Shown piece after piece: positions 45,149 to 53,844 of a stretch of DNA of 62,068 nucleotides (positions within the stretch are counted from its first letter, which is position 1; each line of letters starts with the position of its first letter). The DNA is from Synergistaceae bacterium (GTDB lineage Bacteria > Synergistota > Synergistia > Synergistales > Aminobacteriaceae): positions 1 through 62,068 of the forward strand of contig JAISUO010000047.1 in the NCBI GenBank assembly GCA_031272035.1, given 5' to 3'. The notes beneath the pieces were generated by a model that searched no databases, was not told the DNA's origin, and worked only from the letters and a program-made list of their open reading frames with translations. The position numbers were made by a program, and so were the translations under genes.

Positions 45149-45233
45149 ATATTTTTTGTATGACTCCTGCAGGGATTGTGGCACACAAAAAGGATCTTCA
45201 GAGATCTTCAGGGACCTTTGAGAAAAACCCGCG

Positions 45234-46505
45234 TCACAGGCCCAGCAAATTTGGAAGCCCCGTGACTAAAGCGGGAATGTAGGTAATCAGAAAGAGAACA
45301 ATCAAAATAGGGATCAGCATATAACAAAGGTCGCGAAGCATATCGCGCAGGGTGATCTTCGCAATGCCGGCCGCGACAAAGAGACAAACGCCAAGCGGCG
45401 GCGTGCACATGCCGATGGTCAGGTTGACGGCGACCACAACGCCGAAATGAATCAGGTCGATATGATACGCCTGCACCAGCGGCAGAAACAGCGGCACAAA
45501 GATCGTTATCGCGCTGATCGTGTCGATAAACGTGCCGGCGATCAGGAGAACGACATTCATCAAAAGCAACGCCGCCCACTCCGTGTGCACGATCGTCTGC
45601 AACAACGCCGTCACCTGCTGCGGTATCATCTGAATCGTCATAAACCAGATGAAAAGGCTGGCCGTCATCAAAACCGTCAGGATGATTCCGTTCTGAATCG
45701 CCGCGTCGACCATGGCGTTCCACATGCTTTTCCAGCTCAGCTCCCGATAGACCAGCCCGCCGACGATAATTGCGTAAGCGACGGCTGCGGAGGCCGATTC
45801 GGTAGGCGTGAAAACGCCTGAGACGATACCGCCGATGATGATGATCGGCATGATCAGCGCGAGAATCGCGTCTCCAAAATCCTTTGCCACCTCGCGCCAG
45901 GTGCTTTTCCCCGCTTTTCCCACATAGCCCCTCTTTTTACTGATGATGTAGTTGGTGACCATGATCAGAAGACCCATCAGAAGACCGGGGACCACTCCGC
46001 CCATAAAGAGCTTCGCGATTGAGCAGCTGACCATGACGCCATACACCACAAGAGGAATGCTGGGCGGGATGATCGGGCCTATGGAGCCGGATACGGAGAC
46101 GAGCGAAGCCGCATATGCCCTTGAATAGTTCTGACTGACCAGTTCGCTCATCAAAATTCCTCCGATGGCTGCAGTCGCGGCAATCGCGGAGCCGGTGACC
46201 GCCGCGAAGATCATGGACGCAAGCACGACGACCATGCCAAGTCCGCCAGGCATGTGTCCCACCAGCGTCTGGGCGAAGTTCGTGATTCTGCGGGATATTC
46301 CCCCCGCCGCCATCAGGTTGCCGGCCAGCATGAAAAGAGGAATCGCGATAAACGTGATGTTATCGATGCCGGTAAACATCCGCTGTACAATAATCTCCAT
46401 CGGGATGGTGGCGCCCAAAAGCCCCAGCAGCGTCGTGAAGCCCAGCGAAAAAGCGATGGGCGTACCGATAAGAAAGATGCCGAACAGGACGAATACCCAA
46501 ATCAT
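45234..46505 (-). CDS. dctM: TRAP transporter large permease (DctM family)
   Basis: A 423-residue polytopic protein with about 12 membrane segments, the Na+-coupled transport subunit of a TRAP system. The conserved parts include IPLFMLAGNLMAAGGISRRI, ATAAIGGILM, VSGSIGPIIPPSIPLVVYG and a C-terminal FGVVVAVNLTIGMCTPPLGVCLFVAAGIA. It overlaps dctQ by four bases. The SBP gene dctP lies before dctQ, giving dctP-dctQ-dctM. A 207-base gap follows, with a weak GATC-containing hairpin and short T-run that might terminate transcription. Confidence 0.94.
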   Translation of the reverse strand: MIWVFVLFGIFLIGTPIAFSLGFTTLLGLLGATIPMEIIVQRMFTGIDNITFIAIPLFMLAGNLMAAGGISRRITNFAQTLVGHMPGGLGMVVVLASMIFAAVTGSAIAATAAIGGILMSELVSQNYSRAYAASLVSVSGSIGPIIPPSIPLVVYGVMVSCSIAKLFMGGVVPGLLMGLLIMVTNYIISKKRGYVGKAGKSTWREVAKDFGDAILALIMPIIIIGGIVSGVFTPTESASAAVAYAIIVGGLVYRELSWKSMWNAMVDAAIQNGIILTVLMTASLFIWFMTIQMIPQQVTALLQTIVHTEWAALLLMNVVLLIAGTFIDTISAITIFVPLFLPLVQAYHIDLIHFGVVVAVNLTIGMCTPPLGVCLFVAAGIAKITLRDMLRDLCYMLIPILIVLFLITYIPALVTGLPNLLGL

Positions 46506-46999
46506 ATCCCAGCCCCTCCTTCACCGGAGGATACCGCTTTGTCCCTCAAAAAAAGCATCCTGTACGTATCGATCGCCAGCGCGGCGATCATCACCGTCGA
46601 CACTACGGGAAACACCGCGTATACATAGCTCATGGGAAATTCCAGATACGGCGTATATTGATCGGTATTGGCCAGTATGAACGGAATGCTGTATCGCAGG
46701 ACGGCGATTAAAAAAACGCACATGATGACGTTGGAGACGACCCCGAAAATATAACGCTTTTTCTCAGGAATGAACTGGAGCGCCACATCGATGTTCAGAT
46801 GAGCCTTCCGGATAATGCCGACGCAGCTTCCGCAGAAAACGGAAAAAATGAAGCAGATGCGGATGACGTCGGTCGACCAGGGGATCGACATGTCGAAAAC
46901 ATACCGCTGCAAAACCTGCACAAACGAGACGACAAATATGACGATAAGACAAACGCCGCCAATGACGGCAAAGATACGATCCATTTTCCCCACTGACAA
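46502..46999 (-). CDS. dctQ: TRAP transporter small permease (DctQ family)
   Basis: A 165-residue protein with four membrane segments; the second half of segment one to two contains YVFDMSIPWSTDVIRICFIFSVFCGSCVGIIRKAHLNID (in part WSTD and AHLNID), the DctQ signature. Together with DctM it forms the membrane part of the transporter. The ATG at 46999 is 100 bases from dctP, and the gap contains a strong terminator-like hairpin. Confidence 0.92.
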   Translation of the reverse strand: MSVGKMDRIFAVIGGVCLIVIFVVSFVQVLQRYVFDMSIPWSTDVIRICFIFSVFCGSCVGIIRKAHLNIDVALQFIPEKKRYIFGVVSNVIMCVFLIAVLRYSIPFILANTDQYTPYLEFPMSYVYAVFPVVSTVMIAALAIDTYRMLFLRDKAVSSGEGGAGI

Positions 47000-47027
47000 T
47001 CACCCCAAATCTTCCAGGTCGGCCTCA

Positions 47028-47082
47028 ATAAAAAAATAAAAAAGATGAGGCGGCTGCCGACAGTCCGGCAGATCTCCGCCTC
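47028..47082 (-). terminator. Intercistronic terminator/attenuator between dctP and dctQ
   Basis: On the minus strand GAGGCGG (47082-47076) pairs with CCGCCTC (47053-47047) and CTGCCG pairs with CGGCAG inside it, with a 4-base bulge, giving about 13 GC-rich pairs. A long T-rich run (ATCTTTTTTATTTTTTT) follows directly. Its place between the binding protein and the permeases suggests partial termination that keeps DctP in excess. Confidence 0.8.
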
Positions 47083-47099
47083 CTGCAAACAACGATATT

Positions 47100-48092
47100 T
47101 TACTTCGGCGCCTTTGCGGCCTCGCTTCTGAGCAGCGCGACAAGTTCTGCCGGCACGTTGTCGAGGTTCTTTTCGAACCCTTTCGTTATCTCCACAAACG
47201 CCTCTATATCCGGATGTTCTTCCACGATGGTGCCGGCTTTTTTGATGACTTCGAGACGCTCCTGCTCAAGCTGTTCGAGTTTCGCGACCTGGAATTTTCC
47301 GGCCTCAAGCGCCGCTTCTTTTATGATCTTCTGATGCTCCGCGCTGAGGGCATTGAACCATTTGGGATTGGCCAAAACGGCAGTGGGCTCGTAGGTGTGA
47401 GCGTCAAGCGAAAGATACTTCTGCACTTCGTAAAATTTGGAGGAGTAGATTGTGGAGATCGGATTCTCCTCCCCGTCCACGACCTTCTGCTGAAGCGAGC
47501 TGTAAAGCTCCCCAAACGCGATCGGCGTAGGAATGCCGCCAAGCAGCTTGATGAGCTCCATCCATCCCTTGGACTCCATTACGCGGATCTTGAGTCCCTT
47601 CAGGTCGGCCGGCGTCTTAATGGGACGCGTATTGTTGGTGAAATGCTTGAATCCCATCTCCCACCAGTCGAGATTGATGAACCCCTTCGCGTTGACGAGT
47701 TCCGTCATTTTCTGCCCAAACGGGCCGGAATACACGGCGGCCACCTGTTTGCGGGTATGCAGCACGTAAGGAAGTCCGAATATGGCCGTCTCCGGGACAA
47801 AACTCGGCAACGCGCCGCCCGCCGAGATCGTCGTCATTTCCATGGTCCCCATGCGCACGCCCTCGATGGCATCCCGTTCGCTGCCCAGCTGACCCGACGG
47901 GAATATCTGGACGGTAATCTCCTTCCCGGAACGCTCCTCCACGAGTTTTTTAAACTGCTCCAGCGCAATCTGGTACTGGTGCTCGGTGCTGCCGGCGTGC
48001 GCCACCCTTATCTGCACCGCGGCGAAAGCGCCGCCGCACGAAAAGAGCAAAACCGCCGCTGTCAACGCAAAAAACTTCGCATACTTCTTCAT
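47100..48092 (-). CDS. dctP: TRAP transporter substrate-binding protein (DctP family)
   Basis: A 330-residue periplasmic protein with a signal peptide (MKKYAKFFALTAAVLLFSCGGAFAAVQIRVA in outline, cleavage near AFA-AV). The family features are IRVAHAGSTEHQYQIALEQFKKLVEE, GSERDAIEGVRMGTMEM and LKIRVMESKGWMELIKLLGGIPTPIAFGELYSSLQQKVVDGEENP, with the Arg of KIRVMES as the expected carboxylate ligand. DctP proteins bind organic acids; Bordetella DctP6/DctP7 relatives are known to bind pyroglutamate, which would match the 5-oxoprolinase genes downstream. A minus-strand TATAAT at 48115-48110 may be its own promoter. Confidence 0.94.
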   Translation of the reverse strand: MKKYAKFFALTAAVLLFSCGGAFAAVQIRVAHAGSTEHQYQIALEQFKKLVEERSGKEITVQIFPSGQLGSERDAIEGVRMGTMEMTTISAGGALPSFVPETAIFGLPYVLHTRKQVAAVYSGPFGQKMTELVNAKGFINLDWWEMGFKHFTNNTRPIKTPADLKGLKIRVMESKGWMELIKLLGGIPTPIAFGELYSSLQQKVVDGEENPISTIYSSKFYEVQKYLSLDAHTYEPTAVLANPKWFNALSAEHQKIIKEAALEAGKFQVAKLEQLEQERLEVIKKAGTIVEEHPDIEAFVEITKGFEKNLDNVPAELVALLRSEAAKAPK

Positions 48093-48181
48093 TTCTTCCC
48101 CTCCATTCTATTATATGAATGGTCATATCCCCCACCGAAGATGGGAGTGTATGACTTCCTCAGCCCGTTCGATTCCATTTT

Positions 48182-49120
48182 TTAAAATGAACTTACTTCA
48201 AGTTGAAGACCGGTTTTTCTGATAAGGCGTCCGAGCAGAAAATCCACATCATCTTTCGTTCCCGCTGAAAGCGCGGCCACCGGTTCGCGCTGCGCCGCAT
48301 GGGCAATCAATCCCCGTTTGCACAGCACATATTTACGTATGGCGATTCCAATTTTCGGCTGCCCCTCATAGCGCAAATAGGGCAGATGCGCGTCGTATAA
48401 ATCCTGAAATTCGCTTCTTTTCCCACTTTCCACAAGCTTCAGACCTTCCACCAGGAACTCGGGAAAAGGATAGCCCGTCATGGCGCCCGACGCCCCCGCG
48501 GCGTATTCACAGTCCAGGGAAAGCCCGCCATTTCCGCCGAAAATCGGGATATTTCTCATGGAGCCTTCTCTCTTAAACTGATTCAGCGTTCTGAGTTTAT
48601 CCATCCCCGGCCAGTCCTCGTTTTTGATTGCCACGCAGGATTCGTTCCGGTTGACGATTTCCCGCAGGACGTTCGGCGTAAAAACGACCTGATGAACGAG
48701 GGGATAATCCTGAATCACGAAAGGAACGCCGGATCCCAGAGTTCTGGCGACGCAATCGAAATATTCGATAATCTGGGCGTCGCTGCGCAGGTGAGAAGGA
48801 GGCGCTATCTGAACGCCGCCGGCGCCGGCCGCCATTGCGTTCAAGGCGGTGCGTCTCATCGAGGCGAATCCGGGAGAGCTTGCTCCCACAATGATTTCCA
48901 ATCCGCCGGAGTGTTGGACGAACTCCCGAATCACAGCGTCCGTTTCGTCGCAGTCCAGTTTTGTGGCTTCACCGAGCAACCCCAGAATCGTTATGCCGGC
49001 CACTCCGACATTTTTATAAAAGCGGCAAAGCCTGGCGATCGAAGCAAAATCGATCGCTCCGTCCGGCAGGAAGGGCGTCGGAGAGATCGGGAAAACACCC
49101 CTCGTTTCTGTGGAAAGCAT
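48182..49120 (-). CDS. Dihydrodipicolinate synthase/N-acetylneuraminate lyase family protein
   Basis: A 312-residue Schiff-base aldolase fold. The catalytic Lys lies in SCVAIKNEDWPGM and the Tyr in VPFVIQDYPLVHQ; GVAGITILGLLGEATKLD near residue 35-52 is the pyruvate-binding region. It is not in a lysine pathway context; it stands between a class V aminotransferase and the DctPQM transporter and probably cleaves or makes a keto acid related to the transported compound. The exact reaction cannot be assigned. Confidence 0.87.
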   Translation of the reverse strand: MLSTETRGVFPISPTPFLPDGAIDFASIARLCRFYKNVGVAGITILGLLGEATKLDCDETDAVIREFVQHSGGLEIIVGASSPGFASMRRTALNAMAAGAGGVQIAPPSHLRSDAQIIEYFDCVARTLGSGVPFVIQDYPLVHQVVFTPNVLREIVNRNESCVAIKNEDWPGMDKLRTLNQFKREGSMRNIPIFGGNGGLSLDCEYAAGASGAMTGYPFPEFLVEGLKLVESGKRSEFQDLYDAHLPYLRYEGQPKIGIAIRKYVLCKRGLIAHAAQREPVAALSAGTKDDVDFLLGRLIRKTGLQLEVSSF

Positions 49121-49191
49121 GATTTATATCGCCTTCGTTCTCAAATCAGTATTGAAAGCCATTGCCAATATAGGCTTATTCTTAATCCCGT

Positions 49192-50391
49192 TTATTCCGG
49201 CCTTTTCATCCTTAAAAATTCTTCGACGTGGAACAGCAGAGAATCGATGTCGTTTTCAGTGGTGTAATGGTGCATCGAAACTCTGATGCCGCCGGTCCCG
49301 ACGGCACAGCGCAGGGAGACGATCAGCCCTCTGGAGATCAGGTAATCGACCAGCTCTTTTTCACGGGATGATTTTCCGTCCTTTAAGCCGAGATTGAAGC
49401 TGACGGTGGACGACATGTGTTTCCGATTCTTCGAGCTGCAGGTGTCGACGCCGATTTTCTTCAGGCCCTCCGTGAGCCGAATATTCAGCGAAATGATTTT
49501 TTCTTCGATTTTTTCGAGCCCGATGTCAAGCAGTATCTCTATGGCCCGGGTCAAACCCAAAATGCCGATGTAGTTTTTGTAAGCGCCTATCTCGAATTTC
49601 ATCGCGGTCCGCACGTTGGGACAGGGGTCGAAAGGGGTTCTGCTGGGGTTCTCCAGATAAGAGACATAATTCTGATAACCGCTGGGCAGCTCCACGTTGA
49701 AATACGTGTCGTAGCTCGGCTCCAGTTTCTCGACCAGTTCCCGCCTGACGTACAAAAATCCCATGCCGAACGGATTACAAATCCATTTCTTCGAGCCGGT
49801 ACAATAAAAATCCGCGCCGGTCTCCCTTACGTCGACGCGCATCGCGCCGACCTCCTGTATCCCGTCCACCGCGACGAGGCAGTTGCTGCGATGGGCCAGC
49901 TCGGATATTTCTCGGACATCGGCCCGAAAGCCGTTGATCTCCTGGACGGAAGCGAGCACGATGAGTTTTGTATGCTGATCAATGTATTTTCCGAAGATTT
50001 CCGCCGTGATCTCCCCGCCGACGTTTTCCACCCTGCGTATTTCGAAGCCGACTTTCCTTTGTTTTGGCCTGAGACAGAGGTAGGACGCCTGATATTCCAG
50101 GTCACAGATCAGCACGTTGTCCTCAGGCGCCAGCTCGACGATTTCAGATACGATACCCAGCCCGTGAGTCGTGCTCTCCACAAGCGCGATTTCGTCCGGA
50201 GAGCAATTAATCAGCCTTGCGACACGCTCGCGGCATGTCGCGAGGTACGACCGCATGATATTTGTCTTTTCGCTTCCCGGCAGCTGGCGATTACGCATAA
50301 GTTCCACGAAATCCCCCGCGCACGACAAAACCTCATCAGGATAAATTCCCGCGCATGCGCTGTCCAGGTAAATCGATTTTTCCGTCTCCAT
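49192..50391 (-). CDS. Class V PLP-dependent aminotransferase/desulfurase-like enzyme
   Basis: A 399-residue fold-type I PLP enzyme of the SufS/isopenicillin-N-epimerase-like branch. The PLP Lys is in FYCTGSKKWICNPFGMGFLYV; YLDSACAGIYPDEVL opens the chain, ALVESTTHGLGIV and VAVDGIQEVGAMRVDV are further PLP contacts. There is no obvious mobile catalytic Cys region, so a desulfurase role is uncertain; an amino-acid lyase, racemase or epimerase activity is equally possible. It is downstream of the TAXI permease by 27 bases and upstream of the DHDPS-like gene. Confidence 0.85.
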   Translation of the reverse strand: METEKSIYLDSACAGIYPDEVLSCAGDFVELMRNRQLPGSEKTNIMRSYLATCRERVARLINCSPDEIALVESTTHGLGIVSEIVELAPEDNVLICDLEYQASYLCLRPKQRKVGFEIRRVENVGGEITAEIFGKYIDQHTKLIVLASVQEINGFRADVREISELAHRSNCLVAVDGIQEVGAMRVDVRETGADFYCTGSKKWICNPFGMGFLYVRRELVEKLEPSYDTYFNVELPSGYQNYVSYLENPSRTPFDPCPNVRTAMKFEIGAYKNYIGILGLTRAIEILLDIGLEKIEEKIISLNIRLTEGLKKIGVDTCSSKNRKHMSSTVSFNLGLKDGKSSREKELVDYLISRGLIVSLRCAVGTGGIRVSMHHYTTENDIDSLLFHVEEFLRMKRPE

Positions 50392-50418
50392 TATCCTTAC
50401 GACTGCCTCCCTGTCTGG

Positions 50419-52383
50419 TTATGCCGCCGACTCTGCCCGCGAGCGTTTCCGATACTGGATGAATACGGCGGCAGCGGCGACCACTCCGGCCGCGAAGTTG
50501 AGCAGATAGGGAGTAGTCAGCAGAGTGATACCCGACGCAACAAAAATCACACGTTCAAGGATATTCATGTTTGTTACGAAATATCCGGTCAGGCCGGATG
50601 CCACCAGGAACATGCCGATAACCGCCGTCACTATGGCATAGACAATATGCAGGACGTGCGGGTGAATCAGGATCAGCTCCGGGCTGTATACGAAGATGTA
50701 AGGGACGACAAAAGCCGCGATAGCGAGCCGGGTGGCGTTGACTCCCGTCCGCATGGGCTCCGCTTTCGCCACGCCCGCCCCCGCGACCGCCGCGAGGCAG
50801 ACGGGAGGCGTGATATCCGCGATGATTCCGAAATAAAAGACGAACATATGAGCGGCGAGAACCGGCACGTTCAAAGCGAGCAGAGCCGGGGCGGCGATCA
50901 CGGACGTGATGACGTAATTTGCCGTCGTGGGGACGCCGATGCCGAGAATGAGCGACGTCACCATGGTGAACATAAGCGTGAGCATCAGATTTCCTCCGGC
51001 GACGGCAACCAGCGTCGAGCCAACCTTCAGCCCAAGACCCGTCTGCGTCACAACGCCGATGATGATCCCGGCGCAGGCGCAGGGCGCAATAATCGAGAGC
51101 GCGCTTCTGGCGCCGTTTTCAAGTCCGTTGAGAAAATCCCGAAGGGACATGCGCGTGCTTTTTTTGAACATCGAACACACGATCGCGGCCACGATGGCGC
51201 CGAGAGCCGCATAAGCGGGGGAAAATCCGTCTATCAGCAGATACAGAACGACCAGAATGGGCAAAAGAAGGTGTCCGCGGGATTTGAGAACTTCAGACGT
51301 CTTTTTCAGCTGTTCTTTCGGAAGGCCGAGCAGACCGTGTTTCAACGCCTCGTAGTGAACGCCGGCCCAGATTCCAAAGTAATACAGAACGGCGGGTATG
51401 GCCGCAGCGGTGATAATTCTGAGGTACGGAGTGTTGGTAAACTCAGCCATGATGAACGCGGCGGAGCCCATTATGGGAGGCATCAGCTGCCCGCCGGTGG
51501 AAGCGGCAGCCTCGACCGCGCCGGCAAATTCAGGGCGGTATCCCAGACGTTTCATCATCGGGATGGTGAAGCTGCCGGTTCCGACGACGTTTGCGACGGA
51601 GCTGCCGGAGAGAGTTCCCATCAGCGCGCTGGACAGGACGGCCACCTTCGCCGGCCCGCCAGGCTTATTTCCGGCGATGGAGTTGGTCAAATCCATGAAA
51701 AATTCACCCATTCCCGTTTTTTCGAGAAACGCGCCGAAGAGCAGGAACAGAAAAATGAAAGTGGACGATACGCCGATAGGCAGCCCCAATATCCCTTCCG
51801 TGGAGAAAAACTGATGCTGAATAAAGACGCCGAAGCTGATGCCCCTGTGAGCGAGCCTGCCGGGAACGAGCCTTCCATAAAAAGCGTAGAGCATGAAGAT
51901 CAGAGAAAGTATGACCATCGGCCAACCCACAACGCGACGCACGGCCTCCAGCACCAGGATGAACATAATGACTCCCACGACCAGGTCGGTCTGGCTGATC
52001 AAACCCGCGCGGAGGACGATGGCTCTGTAGTTGATCACAAGATAGAGGCTGCAGGACAAAGCGATGAAGGAAAAAGCGACGTCGAGGGGATGTATTTTTT
52101 CATGCCACCTGGAGGTCATGGGGTAGAATAAAAAGATCAAAAATAAGCCAAAGCCGAGATGTAACGCCCTCAGCAGAATCGCGTCGAGCGTGATCACCGT
52201 GGATGTGACCAGTTGAAATACGGAAAACAGGATAAGAAGAACAGAGACGACTTTTGCAAAGGGACCCGCGAAAGCCCTGATATTGAAAGTTTTGTCATAC
52301 TTTCTTAAAATATTGTCGACTTCGCTCGCGGAAAGCGCTGCGTCCTGTTGGATATTTTCTTCGTGAAGGTCGTCGGACATCAT
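50419..52383 (-). CDS. TAXI-family TRAP transporter fused permease (DctQ-DctM)
   Basis: A 654-residue polytopic protein in which a DctQ-like four-helix part (about 40-170) is fused to a DctM-like part, the standard form for TAXI transporters. Recognisable are FMLYAFYGRLVPGRLAHRG, LPIGVSSTFIFLFLLFGAFLEKTGMGEFFMDL, GSSVANVVGTGSFTIPMMKRLGY and GAVEAAASTGGQLMPPIMGSAAFIMAEF. It lies 111 bases after the TAXI binding protein. The TAXI class includes glutamate transporters, which fits the downstream glutamate/5-oxoproline genes; the substrate is still an inference. Confidence 0.94.
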   Translation of the reverse strand: MMSDDLHEENIQQDAALSASEVDNILRKYDKTFNIRAFAGPFAKVVSVLLILFSVFQLVTSTVITLDAILLRALHLGFGLFLIFLFYPMTSRWHEKIHPLDVAFSFIALSCSLYLVINYRAIVLRAGLISQTDLVVGVIMFILVLEAVRRVVGWPMVILSLIFMLYAFYGRLVPGRLAHRGISFGVFIQHQFFSTEGILGLPIGVSSTFIFLFLLFGAFLEKTGMGEFFMDLTNSIAGNKPGGPAKVAVLSSALMGTLSGSSVANVVGTGSFTIPMMKRLGYRPEFAGAVEAAASTGGQLMPPIMGSAAFIMAEFTNTPYLRIITAAAIPAVLYYFGIWAGVHYEALKHGLLGLPKEQLKKTSEVLKSRGHLLLPILVVLYLLIDGFSPAYAALGAIVAAIVCSMFKKSTRMSLRDFLNGLENGARSALSIIAPCACAGIIIGVVTQTGLGLKVGSTLVAVAGGNLMLTLMFTMVTSLILGIGVPTTANYVITSVIAAPALLALNVPVLAAHMFVFYFGIIADITPPVCLAAVAGAGVAKAEPMRTGVNATRLAIAAFVVPYIFVYSPELILIHPHVLHIVYAIVTAVIGMFLVASGLTGYFVTNMNILERVIFVASGITLLTTPYLLNFAAGVVAAAAVFIQYRKRSRAESAA

Positions 52384-52494
52384 GTCATTCTCCTTTGCGT
52401 CTGAAGGCTTGGCGGATTAACCCGGTAAAATACCTGTCGTCTCTCTGTCGGATTGCATGACCCCGCAGGGGGTGTATCTGGTCCGGTTATCGTT

Positions 52495-53460
52495 CTATTT
52501 GATAACACCCTTGTCCTTGAAGAATTTCTGCGCGCCCGGATGCAACTCGATGCTCATTCCCTCCAGCGCCGTCTCCTCAATGATGAATTTACCGGCCGCG
52601 TGGGAGTTGATGATGCGCTGTTTGTTGGCGTACATGGTCTCAAGCATTTTGTACAGCAGGTCGGCGTCGAAATCCGCCTTTACGGCGATGATCGAGCGAA
52701 CGGCGACGGACTGTATGTCTTTTGTCTGGCCGCGATACGTGTTGGCCGGAATCGTGAACCTCACATAGTAGGAATAATTTTTGAACAGATTTTCAATGAC
52801 GTCCTCGTCGACCGGAGTGAGCTTGATTTCATTCGTGGTGGCAAGGTCAACGATGGCCGCCGTCGGAACGCCCACAAGAACAAACGTGGCGTCGATCTGA
52901 CGGTCCTTCATCGCGGTCGCGGCCTCGTTGAAGGAGAGGAACTTCGCGTCGATGTCCTTGTCCGCGTCGATGCCCGCCGCCTTGAGAACCTGACGCGCGC
53001 AAGCCTCAGACCCGCTTCCGATCGCTCCGATGGCGACTTTTTTGCCCTTCAGGTCCTTCACGCTGCTGATATTGGCAGAGGCCTGGGTCACCAGCTGAAT
53101 CGGCTCCGAGTAGAGGGACGCCACACCCTTCAGGTCAGGAAATTTACCGTTCGGGAAGAGAACAATTCCTTCTTTGGCGTAATAGCAAACGTCGTTCTGA
53201 GCGATGGCCATTTCCACTTCGCCGGTTTTGAGCAGGTTGATGTTGGCGACAGAACCGCCGGTCGTCTGCACGGTGGCGTTGACGCCCGGGATGTTATTGT
53301 TCCAGATATCGGCGAACGCGCCGCCCAGAGGATAATAAGTTCCGCCCGTTCCTCCCGTCGCGATGTTGATAAAAATCTGATCGGCGGCGGAAACCGGCGA
53401 AACTGCCGTAAACAGGCAGAAAACTATAACTGACAGCACAAAGAATTTTTTACTCATCAC
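52495..53460 (-). CDS. TAXI-family TRAP transporter substrate-binding protein
   Basis: A 321-residue periplasmic binding protein with signal peptide (MSKKFFVLSVIVFCLFTAVSPVSA in outline) and the TAXI features INIATGGTGGTYYPLGGAFADIWN directly after cleavage, QTTGGSVANINLL, GAIGSGSEACARQVLKAAGI and a C-terminal EGMSIELHPGAQKFFKDKG. It is the first gene of the 23 kb minus-strand run. The upstream region to lysR (53461-53844) carries its promoter and the LysR operator. An in-frame ATG two codons into the gene is an equally possible start. Confidence 0.94.
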   Translation of the reverse strand: MMSKKFFVLSVIVFCLFTAVSPVSAADQIFINIATGGTGGTYYPLGGAFADIWNNNIPGVNATVQTTGGSVANINLLKTGEVEMAIAQNDVCYYAKEGIVLFPNGKFPDLKGVASLYSEPIQLVTQASANISSVKDLKGKKVAIGAIGSGSEACARQVLKAAGIDADKDIDAKFLSFNEAATAMKDRQIDATFVLVGVPTAAIVDLATTNEIKLTPVDEDVIENLFKNYSYYVRFTIPANTYRGQTKDIQSVAVRSIIAVKADFDADLLYKMLETMYANKQRIINSHAAGKFIIEETALEGMSIELHPGAQKFFKDKGVIK

Positions 53461-53844
53461 AATGTTCCTCCTTTTTGTTTTTCGTTACGTTCTTTTTTCC
53501 CATAGTCCGGTCAAAACGATTTCAACCTGTCATCACCTCTTTTCAACTGTGAACCCTGATCATGTATCGCGAAAACATCATCCATAAAAAATAACGAATT
53601 TTTAAGCGGGAAGTCTCTTACAAAATTAATTTAAGCACGATATTTCATAAAAAATATGTTTCATTTGAAGCATAAAAAACAATAACAATACATTATCCCC
53701 AAAAATCGCAGACAAAAATCAAAAATAAGCACAAATTTAGGAAGATGATTTTTTATTATATGATGCTCATAATATAATCAAAAATATCAATTTTTTATAC
53801 GAACTATATTTTATTTCATATACCTTAGAGAGAGGGCGCCTTTC
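53461..53844. other. Divergent AT-rich intergenic region between TAXI operon and lysR
   Basis: This 384-base stretch has no gene. It is markedly more A/T-rich than its surroundings and contains the LysR-type site and minus-strand -10 described at 53755-53808, plus several near-repeats of ATTTCATA. It should carry both the TAXI promoter and the autoregulated lysR promoter. Confidence 0.8.
53755..53808 (-). promoter_or_regulatory. LysR-type operator and TAXI operon promoter
   Basis: On the minus strand TATAGTTCGTATAAAA (53808-53793) contains the dyad TATA-N5-TATA, a perfect T-N11-A box. A perfect TATAAT (53760-53755) follows after 32 bases. The same module stands upstream of korDABC at 45096-45148. 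The site ends 36 bases before the lysR start, the usual place for LysR autoregulation. Confidence 0.75.

Noticed and set aside
45160-45233. Direct repeat CTGAAGATC and GATC hairpin after dctM
   Set aside because: Only four pairs close the stem; the T-run is short. I mention it with dctM but do not annotate a terminator.
49417-52131. Very long plus-strand open frame of about 900 codons
   Set aside because: It is antisense to the class V aminotransferase and TAXI permease genes, has an Arg/His/Asp/Gln-rich composition with no domain, and is a by-product of GC-rich codon use.
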